A stretch of 64,000 nt of DNA, taken from VAZQ01 sp963753575. Lineage in GTDB: Bacteria > Pseudomonadota > Alphaproteobacteria > Rhizobiales > Xanthobacteraceae. Under the pieces are notes generated by a model. That model was not told where the DNA came from. It saw nothing but the letters and a program-made list of their open reading frames with translations, and did no database searches. The stretch covers positions 248,001 to 312,000 of the forward strand of contig CAVWCR010000002.1 of the NCBI GenBank assembly GCA_963753575.1, given 5' to 3'. How positions within the stretch are numbered: the first letter of the stretch is position 1; each line of letters starts with the position of its first letter. The position numbers and the translations under genes are program-made. Below are positions 30,081-38,505 of this stretch, in pieces.

Positions 30081-31061
30081 TTATCGCACGGTGATGTGGG
30101 CCTTCTGGATCACGGCTTTCCATTTCGGCAGCTCTTCCACGATGCGCCGACGAAAGTCGTCAGGCCCGCGCCCGGTCGCGTGGAAGCCGATGTGCAAGAG
30201 CCGCTCGCGCACGTCCGGCCGCCGCATCACTTTGGTGAAGGCCGCGGCGAGACGGTTGACGACGTCCTTCGGGGTCCCGGCCGGCACCATGATGCCTTGC
30301 CAGGTGTCGGCGAGCGCGGCGGGCACGCCGGCTTCGGCGACGGTCGGGACATCCGGCAGCTCGGGCCAGCGCTCGCTGCCGCTCACCGCCAAGCCCTTCA
30401 TGGCGCCGGCGTTGATCTGAGGCTTCGCAACAGTTATCGACGTCGACGCCATGTCGACGGTCTTGCTGAGCAGGGCCTGGGCTGCGGGCGCGGCGCCTGC
30501 ATATGGGATGTGAACCATCGAGATGCCGGTGTGGAGCTTGAGCAGCTCGGTCGCCAGATGCGGCAGCGTGCCGGCGCCGGGCGTGGAATAGTTGAGCTTG
30601 CCGGGGCGTGCCTTGGCGTAGGCGATGAACTCCTGCAGCGTGTTCACGCCCATGTCGGGCCGCACCGTATAGATCACCGGAAATGTACTCACCTCGGCGA
30701 CCTGGTCGAAATCCTTGAGCGGGTCGTATTGCACCTTGCTGTAGAGGCTCGGATTGACCACGAAGCCGGTCGCCGCCATCAGCAGCGTGTAACCGTCCGC
30801 CTGCGCGCGCGCGACATAGCCGGCGCCGACACTGCCGCCGGCGCCGCCACGGTTCTCGACGACGATGGTCTGGCCAAGCTCTTCGGCAAGCGGCTGCTGG
30901 ATCGCGCGCACCACCACGTCGTTGGCGCCGCCAGGCGCGAATGGCACCACGATGGTGACCGGTCGATCAGGGTAGGCGGATGCGCCGTACGAAAAGGAGC
31001 CGACCACGGCGACGAGCAACAGCGCTGCAACGGGACGGATCGACCGCGAACGATTGTGCAT
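30081..31061 (-). CDS. TctC/Bug-family receptor protein
   Basis: A 326-residue periplasmic binding protein with a signal peptide (about 1-28, ending GASAYPD) and classic Bug landmarks: YPDRPVTIVVPFAPGGANDVV, VVENRGGAGGSVGAGYVA, PDGYTLLMA, IPYAGAAPAAQALLSK. It follows the UbiD gene by 15 nt, so it is likely its operon partner and may bind the aromatic acid that UbiD decarboxylates. The ATG at 31061 is used, with an upstream GTG at 31070 as alternative; neither has a convincing ribosome-binding site, which is compatible with coupling to UbiD. Confidence 0.9.
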   Translation of the reverse strand: MHNRSRSIRPVAALLLVAVVGSFSYGASAYPDRPVTIVVPFAPGGANDVVVRAIQQPLAEELGQTIVVENRGGAGGSVGAGYVARAQADGYTLLMAATGFVVNPSLYSKVQYDPLKDFDQVAEVSTFPVIYTVRPDMGVNTLQEFIAYAKARPGKLNYSTPGAGTLPHLATELLKLHTGISMVHIPYAGAAPAAQALLSKTVDMASTSITVAKPQINAGAMKGLAVSGSERWPELPDVPTVAEAGVPAALADTWQGIMVPAGTPKDVVNRLAAAFTKVMRRPDVRERLLHIGFHATGRGPDDFRRRIVEELPKWKAVIQKAHITVR

Positions 31062-31076
31062 GCACGACACCGTTGG

Positions 31077-32633
31077 TTACTTGGTCAGCCGATAGCGGCC
31101 TTCGCTCGGATCGCGCTCGACCCGGCCGGCACGCCGAAGATCTTCCAGCTCGAGCACGATCTCGCGGCCGTCCTCGCTGCCGACTGCGGTCATGAGCTGT
31201 TCGAAGAACTTCGGGCCTTCGCGCAACGCGTCCTCGACCGAGGCAAAGCGCGCGCCTTCGAAATGCGGCGGCTCCGGAATCTCGGCCTCGAGCTTCTTCT
31301 GCGCGCCGATCGGCATGGTGAGATCGTAACCGGCTTTGGCGCCGAGGCTTGCGTGGTTCGCGAGCGAAGGATCGAGCGGGATGGTGCGGAACGCGCTCGC
31401 GACCACGTAGTCGCGGTCGGGCTGGAAGCGGGTGGCGAGCGCCCATTCCATCTGCTCGTCGGAGAAGATGTCGATGTCGGGATCGACCACGAACACGTTC
31501 TTGACGTTGGCGAGCGATCCGAACGCCGCCGCAATGGCGTTGCGCGCTTCGCCCGGCACGCGCTGGCGCATGGCGATGCGCACATTATAGATGCCACCGG
31601 TCTGCGGCGGTGCATAGACCGCAATCGGCTCGCGGATTGCGGTCTCGAGCGCGCGCCAGATCAGCACTTCGGTGCGCAGCGTGGTGAGCTGCGCGGTGTC
31701 GGTGCGGCTCATGGTGGCGCCGCCGATGGTCAGCGTCTGGAATAGCGCGTCGCGGCGGCGCGTCACCGCGGTGACATGGAAGATGGGATTGGTCTTGACG
31801 CCGCCGTAGTAGCCGAGGAACTCGCCGTAGGGGCCTTCCGGCTCCTGGTAGCCTTCCTCGCCGAGATAGCCTTCGAGCACCCACTCGGCGTCAGCCGGCA
31901 CCTTGAGATCATTGCTCACGCATTTGACCAGCGGCATCGGCATGGCGCGCAGCGATGCGAGCAGCGCCAGTTCGTCTCCCGGCATGCGCATGGTGGCGCC
32001 GAAATAGTCGACCGGATGGCCGCCGACCACAACGCTGAGCGGCAGCCGCTCGCCGCGCGCGAGTGCCGCGAGATAGATGTTGCGCAGATCGCTCGGCGCC
32101 ACGAGATCGATGCCGGTCGAGGCGCGGCCGTGCAGCATGAAGCGGCGCAGGCCGACATTGTATTGCCCGGTCGCCGGGTCGCGCGCGAAATCCATGCCGG
32201 CGGAAATGTAGAGGCCGCCGTCCTTGCCATGTTGGAGATGGACCGGAAGCTTGGTGAGATCAATGTCGGCGCCGGTCTGCACCACCGCCTGCACCGGAGC
32301 TTCCTCGCGGCTGACCTCGACGATCTCCGGCTTGCTGCGCAGCCGCCGCAGGATTTCGGGCAGGAGCTGCTGGGGCGTGACGTCGAAAGCCTTGGCGAAG
32401 CGGGAGCGGCTCGCGAGCGCGTTGCCGACGAGCGCATGGCCGCCGGCGCCCGCGGCCTCGAACAGCACGGCCTTCGGGTTGGCTTCGAGCGCGCCCGCGA
32501 TTGCCGCAAGCTTGGTCGTGCCGGATCGTCGCTCGAGCTCGCTGGCGCTGAGCTTTTCGACAAAGTTCCGCAGCCGGTAGCTGTCGTAGTCGACGCGCGC
32601 GGCTGCCGTGCTCGTTACCTGCTCCAGCCCCAT
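31077..32633 (-). CDS. UbiD-family (prenyl-FMN) decarboxylase
   Basis: A 518-residue protein of the UbiD family, reversible non-oxidative decarboxylases of aromatic or alpha,beta-unsaturated acids that use prenylated FMN. Landmarks are the early LPVHLQHGKDGGLYISAGMDFARDPATG, MLHGRASTGIDLVAPSDL, then VVGGHPVDYFGATMRMPGDELALL and PEGPYGEFLGYYGG, where the E-x-R-like catalytic region and conserved PE-PxGEF glutamates lie. No ubiX partner is nearby. It is the first gene of the UbiD - TctC pair. The substrate is unknown; neighbours (dihydroxyphthalate-decarboxylase-like protein, enoyl-CoA hydratase) suggest aromatic-acid catabolism. Confidence 0.92.
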   Translation of the reverse strand: MGLEQVTSTAAARVDYDSYRLRNFVEKLSASELERRSGTTKLAAIAGALEANPKAVLFEAAGAGGHALVGNALASRSRFAKAFDVTPQQLLPEILRRLRSKPEIVEVSREEAPVQAVVQTGADIDLTKLPVHLQHGKDGGLYISAGMDFARDPATGQYNVGLRRFMLHGRASTGIDLVAPSDLRNIYLAALARGERLPLSVVVGGHPVDYFGATMRMPGDELALLASLRAMPMPLVKCVSNDLKVPADAEWVLEGYLGEEGYQEPEGPYGEFLGYYGGVKTNPIFHVTAVTRRRDALFQTLTIGGATMSRTDTAQLTTLRTEVLIWRALETAIREPIAVYAPPQTGGIYNVRIAMRQRVPGEARNAIAAAFGSLANVKNVFVVDPDIDIFSDEQMEWALATRFQPDRDYVVASAFRTIPLDPSLANHASLGAKAGYDLTMPIGAQKKLEAEIPEPPHFEGARFASVEDALREGPKFFEQLMTAVGSEDGREIVLELEDLRRAGRVERDPSEGRYRLTK

Positions 32634-32886
32634 GGAACTACCCTTCGCTTGGCAATTGGCGTGTCCTTACCACTGATCGCGGGAGGATGCGATATGCGCA
32701 GTGATAAGCCATAGATTACGGGACCGCGCCCCCCACTGCAGCACCTTGTCCGCCGGCACGAACAGCACCTCGATCTACATCGCCTTCGCGGAAAAAGAAG
32801 AAAAAGAAAAAGCAGGACACACGCCCCTCAAATGACACAATACCTTTGAAGGATTGAACATCTGTCCGTGGATGGGGAGGCACACC

Positions 32887-34047
32887 ATGCGGCGCATCAC
32901 GGTCGCGACACTCGCCGTCGTGTCCACGCTCGGTTTGGGCACGTGGCTTGCTTCGGCACGAGCCTGGGCACAAGAGATACCAAAGACTCTTCAAGGCGGC
33001 TATTCCGAACAGGAGATGAAGGAGCGCCTCAACGCCTGGGCGGTCGGCATCGCTGCCGGAAACGGCGGAGGAACTGCCTTCCAATTTGTTATGGAGATGC
33101 GCAAGATCCTTGATGACGGCAACGAAATGCGCGTGCTGCCGGTGGTAACCCGTGGCGTTTCCTCCAATCTCGACGATCTGCTCTACCTTCGCGGCATCGA
33201 TCTCGCCTTCGCGCAGTCGGACGCGTTCGAGTTTTACCGGACGCAGCGGAAGATCGCCAATCTCGACAAGAGGATCAATTACATTCTCCGCTTCCCGGTC
33301 GCAGAGGTGCACGTGATAGCGCGCACCGAATTCAAAAGGCTGGAAGATCTGCGCGGAAAAAAAGTCGATTTCGGCCCGCCTGGAACGTCGGGAAGCCTGA
33401 CAGCGCCAATCATCTTCCAGCGTCTCGGCATCAAGGTCCAGCAGGTCAAGCTGCCCAACCCCTTCACCCCGCAGGCCTACCTAAGGATCGCTTCAGGTGA
33501 AGCCGACGCCGCGGTGCGAGTGTCGGGCAAGCCATTGTCTCACGTCGCGAAAGTTCCGCCAAATTCGGGTCTGCACCTTCTCCCAATCCCGTACACGAAG
33601 GTGTTCACCGACTTGTACGCCCTGGCGGAGCTCACGTCCGAGGACTACCCGAGCCTGGTTCCAAAGGGAGAGCGTGTCGACACGCTTTCCGTGCCGTCCG
33701 TGCTGGCTGTCTACAATTGGCCGAAGACCCACGAGCGGTACCGCAAGGTCGAGCGCTTCGTTACCAGGCTGTTCGCGAATTGGGACAAGCTGCGACAGCC
33801 GCCGTACCTCAAGAAGTGGCGTGACATCAATCTCGCCGCGACCGTCCCGGGTTGGAACCGGTTTTCGGCTGCTGACGAGCAGCTGGAAAAGCTTGTGGGC
33901 AGCCAGGCGTCTGTTCGCCAGGATTTTCAATCGTTCCTGAACGGCGCCGCTCGAGGTGGCGCTCGACAACCCAGCAAGGAGGAGCGGGAAGCCCTGTTCC
34001 TTCAATTTCTCCAGTGGCGAGAGCGCCACGGCGCAATGGCCCGTTGA
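32887..34047 (+). CDS. TAXI-family TRAP transporter solute-binding protein
   Basis: A 386-residue exported protein: signal peptide about 1-35 (ending ARAWAQE), then the TAXI fold (AAGNGGGTAFQFVMEM, GIDLAFAQSDAFEFYR, LEDLRGKKVDFGPPGTSGS, IASGEADAAVRVSGKP). TAXI proteins deliver solutes such as glutamate or aromatic acids to TRAP membrane components, which are absent here. The start at 32887 follows GGGAGG with a 6-nt spacer; the ATG at 32872 overlaps that ribosome-binding site. The C-terminal tail (about 340-386) is charged and longer than usual. It is a single gene facing away from UbiD. Confidence 0.87.
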   Translation: MRRITVATLAVVSTLGLGTWLASARAWAQEIPKTLQGGYSEQEMKERLNAWAVGIAAGNGGGTAFQFVMEMRKILDDGNEMRVLPVVTRGVSSNLDDLLYLRGIDLAFAQSDAFEFYRTQRKIANLDKRINYILRFPVAEVHVIARTEFKRLEDLRGKKVDFGPPGTSGSLTAPIIFQRLGIKVQQVKLPNPFTPQAYLRIASGEADAAVRVSGKPLSHVAKVPPNSGLHLLPIPYTKVFTDLYALAELTSEDYPSLVPKGERVDTLSVPSVLAVYNWPKTHERYRKVERFVTRLFANWDKLRQPPYLKKWRDINLAATVPGWNRFSAADEQLEKLVGSQASVRQDFQSFLNGAARGGARQPSKEEREALFLQFLQWRERHGAMAR

Positions 34048-34128
34048 ATGTCCGTCCGTTGAATGATTGGACGTGATCGCGCTTTTGCTGGCGAGGCAGA
34101 CCTTTGCGGCCATCCATGGCGTGCAAGG

Positions 34129-34182
34129 CGCTACGCAAATGGAACCCGCTGCGCAAATGCAACCCGCTGCGCAAATTGAGGG
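34129..34182. repeat. 18-nt tandem repeat, three copies
   Basis: Three adjacent copies of CGCTGCGCAAATGCAACC with one to six changes (34129-34146, 34147-34164, 34165-34182), in the 294-nt gap between the convergent TAXI and dihydroxyphthalate-decarboxylase-like genes. A second short direct repeat, GCGACATTTTG, occurs twice at about 34240-34270. No gene was found in the rest of this gap. Confidence 0.8.
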
Positions 34183-34341
34183 CCGCGCTGTCGGCGCCCA
34201 ACCGTTAGCGATGCCCGCGCCAGGTTGCAGCCCTATTGACGCGACATTTTGATTGGCGCGACATTTTGCCGTCGGCGCTGAAACCGAAGGGGCGCCTGCC
34301 ATAGGACGCCTGCCATGCGCGTCAGCGCGGTTAAGCGTGCC

Positions 34342-35304
34342 TTAACGCAGCGCCTTGTCCACCGGAACGAACAGCTCCTCGATCGGCATCGCCTTCGGGA
34401 TGAAGTGCTGCTCGGTCATGTATTGGACCAGCGCCTCGAGCGTCGGCCGGTTGGGTTCGACGCCATAGGGATAAGGATCGCCGGTGAAAACATCGTCGAT
34501 CTCATGAATGTCGTCATGCACCCAGGGCAGCATGAACGGATGGCCTTTGTGCATGCGCGCGAGCGCGAGTTTCTTGGCATCCACGAAGCCGCGATAGAGC
34601 CGGTCCGCGACCGAGCGATCACGCTCGTAGACGTCGCGGCGCATCACCACGAGGTGCATGATCGGAAAGATCCGGGTCTTGCGATAGAAATCGCGCTCGA
34701 CCTTTCGCGCATCGGGAAACAGCGGCGCAATATCGGGGTGCGGATCGGGGTGCTGCGTCCCCATGATGACGTCGATCTCGTGATTGGCGAGAAGCTCGCT
34801 CAGCGAGCGCCCTTTGGGGTCGTGCTCGATCTTGACCGGCTGCAAGAGCGGCGGCGCGCTCGGCTCGCCGTGCCTACCGGGATGATTGATGGCGCCCTCA
34901 ACCCAGCGCGCGCCGGCAAAGTCGACACCGTAGTGGTGGGAGAGAATGCCGCGGATCCAGACTGCGGCCGTCATCGTATAGAGCGGGACGCCGACGCGCT
35001 TGCCCGCGATGTCCTTGGGCGAGCTTATCCCCGCCTTGCGGTTGACGTAGATGTAGCCGTGGCGGAACACGCGCGAAGGAAACACCGGGAGTGCCACGAA
35101 CGTACGGTCGCCGCGCGCCAGGCGGCTGATGTATTCGGAGCTGGAGAATTCCGACGCATCGAATTCTTGGCGGCCGCCCATGCGATCGAACAGGTCGCGC
35201 GGCGAGTCGATGGCGATGAAATCGAGATCCTTGACCGCGACGTCTCCAGTGCGGAGCGCCTCGGTGCGGTCATAGAAGCCGCAGGCGAAGGTCAGTCGGG
35301 ACAC
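34342..35304 (-). CDS. 4,5-dihydroxyphthalate decarboxylase-like protein (periplasmic-binding-protein fold)
   Basis: A 320-residue soluble protein without a signal peptide, of the NMT1/Pht5-like group. Landmarks are LTFACGFYDRTEALRTGDV, FDASEFSSSEYISRLARGD, ALPVFPSRVFRHGYIYVNR, GKRVGVPLYTMTAAVWIRGIL and IMHLVVMRRDVYE. Pht5 of Pseudomonas decarboxylates 4,5-dihydroxyphthalate, but most proteins annotated this way are uncharacterised and the fold is that of a ligand-binding protein. It is a single minus-strand gene whose neighbours (UbiD, TctC, TAXI) fit aromatic-acid metabolism. The enzyme activity is uncertain, the family assignment fairly safe. Confidence 0.82.
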   Translation of the reverse strand: MSRLTFACGFYDRTEALRTGDVAVKDLDFIAIDSPRDLFDRMGGRQEFDASEFSSSEYISRLARGDRTFVALPVFPSRVFRHGYIYVNRKAGISSPKDIAGKRVGVPLYTMTAAVWIRGILSHHYGVDFAGARWVEGAINHPGRHGEPSAPPLLQPVKIEHDPKGRSLSELLANHEIDVIMGTQHPDPHPDIAPLFPDARKVERDFYRKTRIFPIMHLVVMRRDVYERDRSVADRLYRGFVDAKKLALARMHKGHPFMLPWVHDDIHEIDDVFTGDPYPYGVEPNRPTLEALVQYMTEQHFIPKAMPIEELFVPVDKALR

Positions 35305-35446
35305 GTAGCAACCTCGCGATGAGATGAACTAGGGTGACGGGTGGGCTTTCGCAGCGATCCCGCTTTATACATATGAATCATACATACGAGTATCCCCTGA
35401 CGCCATCGGGCCTCTCGCGGTGCCAGCCTACACACAGGAGCCGGTC

Positions 35447-35653
35447 ATGAACGAGGACACCTTCAACACCAGCATGCGCAAGTTTCTCAAGACGCTCGGC
35501 GTTGGCGCACAACGCGAGATTGAGAAAGCGGTCCGCCAGGCGCTCGCCGATGGCGGCCTCAAGGGCAACGAGCGGTTGCCGGCTAAGGCGACGATCACGA
35601 TCGGGGGGATCAAGTTCACGCACGAGGTCGACGGCACGATCGAGCTCGGATGA
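35447..35653 (+). CDS. DUF6494-family small protein
   Basis: A 68-residue soluble protein: a helical first half with charged heptads (RKFLKTLGVGAQREIEKAV) and a beta C-terminus (ATITIGGIKFTHEVDGTIELG). I recognise it as the DUF6494 type found in many proteobacteria; its function is unknown. AGGAG precedes the ATG by 6 nt, so translation is well supported. It converges with a TctC gene across the strong hairpin at 35656-35696. Confidence 0.8.
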   Translation: MNEDTFNTSMRKFLKTLGVGAQREIEKAVRQALADGGLKGNERLPAKATITIGGIKFTHEVDGTIELG

Positions 35654-35655
35654 CG

Positions 35656-35696
35656 CGGCAGCCGGCACCCTGCCTTGGGCAAGGCGCCGGCTGCCG
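35656..35696. terminator. Bidirectional hairpin terminator between convergent genes
   Basis: A perfect 11-bp inverted repeat (CGGCAGCCGGC / GCCGGCTGCCG) encloses a second 5-bp stem (GCCTT-GGGC-AAGGC). It lies in the 53-nt gap between the DUF6494 gene and the TctC gene, which converge on it. There is no long T-tract, but position and strength support a two-way terminator. Confidence 0.6.
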
Positions 35697-35706
35697 TGCT
35701 CTCTCC

Positions 35707-36696
35707 TTAGTCGACGCTCACGCCGCTCGCCTTGATCGGCGCGGCCCATTTCTGGATCTCGCTCTTGACGAGCTGGCCAAGATAGGTGGGCGTTGCGCGG
35801 TCGTCCGAGACGACCTGGGCGCCCAATGCGCTCAGCCGATCGCGAACCGACGGTGTCTTGATCGCCTGTACGGTCGCCTCGTTCAGTTTCTTGACGATAT
35901 CCGCTGGTGCGTTCTTCGGCAGGAAGATGGCGTTCCAGGTGTAGGCCTCGAGGTTCGGCGTTCCCTGTTCGAGGGCGGTCGGCAGGTTGGGCATCACCGG
36001 CGAGCGCTGCTTGTGGAAGATGGCGAGCGCCTTGACGGTGCCGCCATCGACCTGCGGCTTGGCGGTCGTGATGATCTCGCAGAGGAAGTCGATGCGTCCG
36101 CCTTGCAGGTCGTGCATCGCCGGCCCGGTGCCGCGATAGGGGATGTGAGTGATGTCGGTGCCGATGATGTAGTTGAGCAGCACGCAGCCAAGGTGGGTGG
36201 CCGAGCCCGCGCCAGCCGAGCCGAACTGCATCTTGGCCTGGTTGGCCTTGGCGTAGGCCACGAACTCCTTGAAGTTGTTGACCGGCAGATCCTTGCGCAC
36301 GACCAGGATGATCGGCACCTCGGCCATGAGCGCGACTGGCGTGAAGTCGGTCACCGAATTGTAGAGCGGCCTCTTATAAATCGTCTGGCTTTGGGCGTGG
36401 GTACCAACCGTGCCGACAACGAAGGTGTAGCCGTCGGGCTTGGCATCGGCGACACGCTTGGAACCAGTCATGCCGCCGGCGCCGCCTACGTTCTCGACGA
36501 TCACCTGCTGTCCCAGGATCTGGCCCATGCGCTGCGCGACGACGCGGCCGAGCACATCAGTCGGGCCACCCGCGGCAAACGGGATAACCATGGTCAACGG
36601 GTGGGAAGGATAGCTCTGCGCCGATGCCAGCAATGTGCTCGCCAACAGCGCACCGAAACCCAGAGCCAAAGCCCTCACGCAAGCCTTTACGCGCAT
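35707..36696 (-). CDS. TctC/Bug-family receptor protein
   Basis: A 329-residue periplasmic binding protein, signal peptide about 1-26 (ending LLASAQ), Bug-family landmarks YPSHPLTMVIPFAAGGPTDVL, VIVENVGGAGGMTGSKRVA, PDGYTFVVG, HIPYRGTGPAMHDLQGG. This is the most typical of the three Bug proteins in the window. GAGGAG stands 7 nt before the ATG at 36696. No permease genes are adjacent, and its ligand cannot be inferred; many Bug orphans bind small carboxylates such as nicotinate, glutamate or citrate. Confidence 0.92.
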   Translation of the reverse strand: MRVKACVRALALGFGALLASTLLASAQSYPSHPLTMVIPFAAGGPTDVLGRVVAQRMGQILGQQVIVENVGGAGGMTGSKRVADAKPDGYTFVVGTVGTHAQSQTIYKRPLYNSVTDFTPVALMAEVPIILVVRKDLPVNNFKEFVAYAKANQAKMQFGSAGAGSATHLGCVLLNYIIGTDITHIPYRGTGPAMHDLQGGRIDFLCEIITTAKPQVDGGTVKALAIFHKQRSPVMPNLPTALEQGTPNLEAYTWNAIFLPKNAPADIVKKLNEATVQAIKTPSVRDRLSALGAQVVSDDRATPTYLGQLVKSEIQKWAAPIKASGVSVD

Positions 36697-36870
36697 CGTT
36701 GTTCTCCTCTCCCTTGGGGTTGCGCAGACAGTTGCGCGCGCCAAGGGGGTGGTCAAGGCCTTCATTGATCCGTCTTAAGAGGCTCCCCGGACCGCTCTTG
36801 AGGGCATGGCGAGGGCCGCGTAAGACCGCCCATTAGATCCAAGCGTTACCGGTTCGGAGGCCTTTGCCCC

Positions 36871-37677
36871 ATGTCCAACATCCGCGTCGCTATCGCGGGC
36901 CTCGGCGCCATCGGCCGCGTGCTGGCGCGGCGGCTCAGCGATGGCATCCCGGGGCTGGCGCTTGCCTGCGCGGCCGCCAATGATCGCGCCAAGGCGCAGG
37001 CCTGGCTCGATGCCGAGCGCATTGCCTGCCCTCTGGTTGAACTCGACGCGCTGCCGCAGCACGCCGATCTGGCGGTCGAATGCGCGCCCGCTGCCGTCAT
37101 CGAGCGCATCTGCCGGCCCATGCTGGAGGTGGGAAAGGCCGTCATGGTGCTCAGTTGCGGCGCTTTGCTGGAGCGGCCCGCTCTGATCGCGCTGGCCAAG
37201 GAGAGGGGCGGCCAGATCATCGTGCCAACCGGCGCGCTGCTGGGGCTCGATGCAGTTACGGCCGCGGCCGAGGGGGCTATCCATGCGGTCCGCATGACCA
37301 CCCGCAAGCCTCCGCGCGGGCTCGCCGGCGCTCCTTATCTTGTGGCCAACGGAATTTCCGTGGAGGGCCTTTCGGAAGCCAAGCGGGTGTTCGGCGGCAC
37401 GGCGCGGGAGGCGGCGGCCGGTTTTCCAGCTAACGTCAACGTCGCGGCAGCCCTGGCGCTGGCGGGTATCGGGCCCGATCGAACCACAATCGAGATCTGG
37501 GCTGATCCCGCCGTCGACCGGAATTGCCACCGGATCGAGGTGGACGCCGATTCCGCGCACTTTACGCTTGCGATCGAGAATGTTCCCTCCGAAAACCCCC
37601 GAACTGGCCGTATCACCGCGCTCTCGGTGCTGGCGGCGCTTCGCAAGCTCAAGGCCCCTCTGCGGGTTGGTACGTAA
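36871..37677 (+). CDS. Aspartate dehydrogenase family protein
   Basis: A 268-residue NAD(P)-dependent dehydrogenase with a Rossmann start (VAIAGLGAIGRVLARRL) and the family DUF108-type C-terminal domain (GLSEAKRVFGGTAREAAAGFPANVNVAAALALAG, GPDRTTIEIWADP). Aspartate dehydrogenases convert L-aspartate to iminoaspartate and can feed NAD synthesis (NadX role) or nitrogen metabolism. The length is that expected for the family. A GAGG-type site lies upstream of the ATG in the 174-nt divergent gap. No nadA or nadC gene is present, so the pathway is unconfirmed. Confidence 0.88.
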   Translation: MSNIRVAIAGLGAIGRVLARRLSDGIPGLALACAAANDRAKAQAWLDAERIACPLVELDALPQHADLAVECAPAAVIERICRPMLEVGKAVMVLSCGALLERPALIALAKERGGQIIVPTGALLGLDAVTAAAEGAIHAVRMTTRKPPRGLAGAPYLVANGISVEGLSEAKRVFGGTAREAAAGFPANVNVAAALALAGIGPDRTTIEIWADPAVDRNCHRIEVDADSAHFTLAIENVPSENPRTGRITALSVLAALRKLKAPLRVGT

Positions 37678-37944
37678 TGTCGGAGTGACTTTTCCGTTCG
37701 ATCTGGTTAACGGATTGCAAACGGGGGCAATCGCCAGCCCAATGGAACTTACGCGGATTTTGCTCAATTCTGGCGCGATTGCGGCGAATTTCCGCTATCG
37801 TGCGGGAGTTATTGGAGCGGGCCGCTCGACCCGCATGCGCAGCAACCTTGGGGAAAAGGGGGTGCTGCGGATGAACCACCCTTCAGGACCATTGAACCTC
37901 GTCGCCTCCCCCGGCGACTAACCTAGCGAGTTGATCGTCGGGCG

Positions 37945-38505
37945 ATGCAAGCGACATCGGACGAAGAACTGATCGGACGGATCGCGTCCGGCGACCGGCT
38001 CGCCATGCAGGTGCTGTTCGCGCGGCATCATGTACGGGTCTACCGGTTCGTTTTGCGTCTGGTTCGGGACGAATTGGTAGCGGAAGACCTGATCAGCGAC
38101 GTGTTTCTTGATGTGTGGCGTCAGGCTGGTCGGTTCGAAGGGCGCTCGGCGGTACCCACCTGGTTGCTGGCGATCGCGCGCTTCAAGGCTCTGACGGCGC
38201 TTAGACGCAAGCCGGACGAGGAGCTGGACGAAGATGCGGCTGCGGCGATTGAGGATCAGTCGGATGATCCAGAGGTGGCCCTGGCGAAGAAGGACAAGAG
38301 CGCAGTAATCCGGAAGTGCCTTGAAGGACTTTCGGCGGAACACCGGGAAATCATCGATCTCGTCTACTACCACGAGAAATCCGTCGAAGAGGTCGCAGGT
38401 ATCGTTGGAATTCCGGAGAACACGGTGAAGACGCGCATGTTCTACGCGCGCAAGAGGTTGGCAGAGCTGCTGAAAGCGGCGGGAATTGAAAGAGGTTGGC
38501 CATGA
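37945..38505 (+). CDS. ECF-type RNA polymerase sigma factor
   Basis: A 186-residue extracytoplasmic-function sigma factor. Region 2 is at about 10-75 (LFARHHVRVYRFVLRLVRDELVAEDLISDVFLDVWRQ), region 4 at about 120-180 (LSAEHREIIDLVYYHEKSVEEVAGIVGIPENTVKTRMFYARKRLAEL). An acidic linker (about 90-112: DEELDEDAAAAIEDQSDD) separates them. It is coupled by an ATGA overlap to an anti-sigma factor gene and followed by an exported subtilase. The 267 nt upstream contain no obvious ECF autoregulatory motif that I could identify with confidence. Confidence 0.94.
   Translation: MQATSDEELIGRIASGDRLAMQVLFARHHVRVYRFVLRLVRDELVAEDLISDVFLDVWRQAGRFEGRSAVPTWLLAIARFKALTALRRKPDEELDEDAAAAIEDQSDDPEVALAKKDKSAVIRKCLEGLSAEHREIIDLVYYHEKSVEEVAGIVGIPENTVKTRMFYARKRLAELLKAAGIERGWP

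Noticed and set aside
30081..31070. GTG at 31070 as start of the TctC gene beside UbiD
   Set aside because: It adds only three residues before a normal signal peptide and has no ribosome-binding site; the ATG at 31061 is used.
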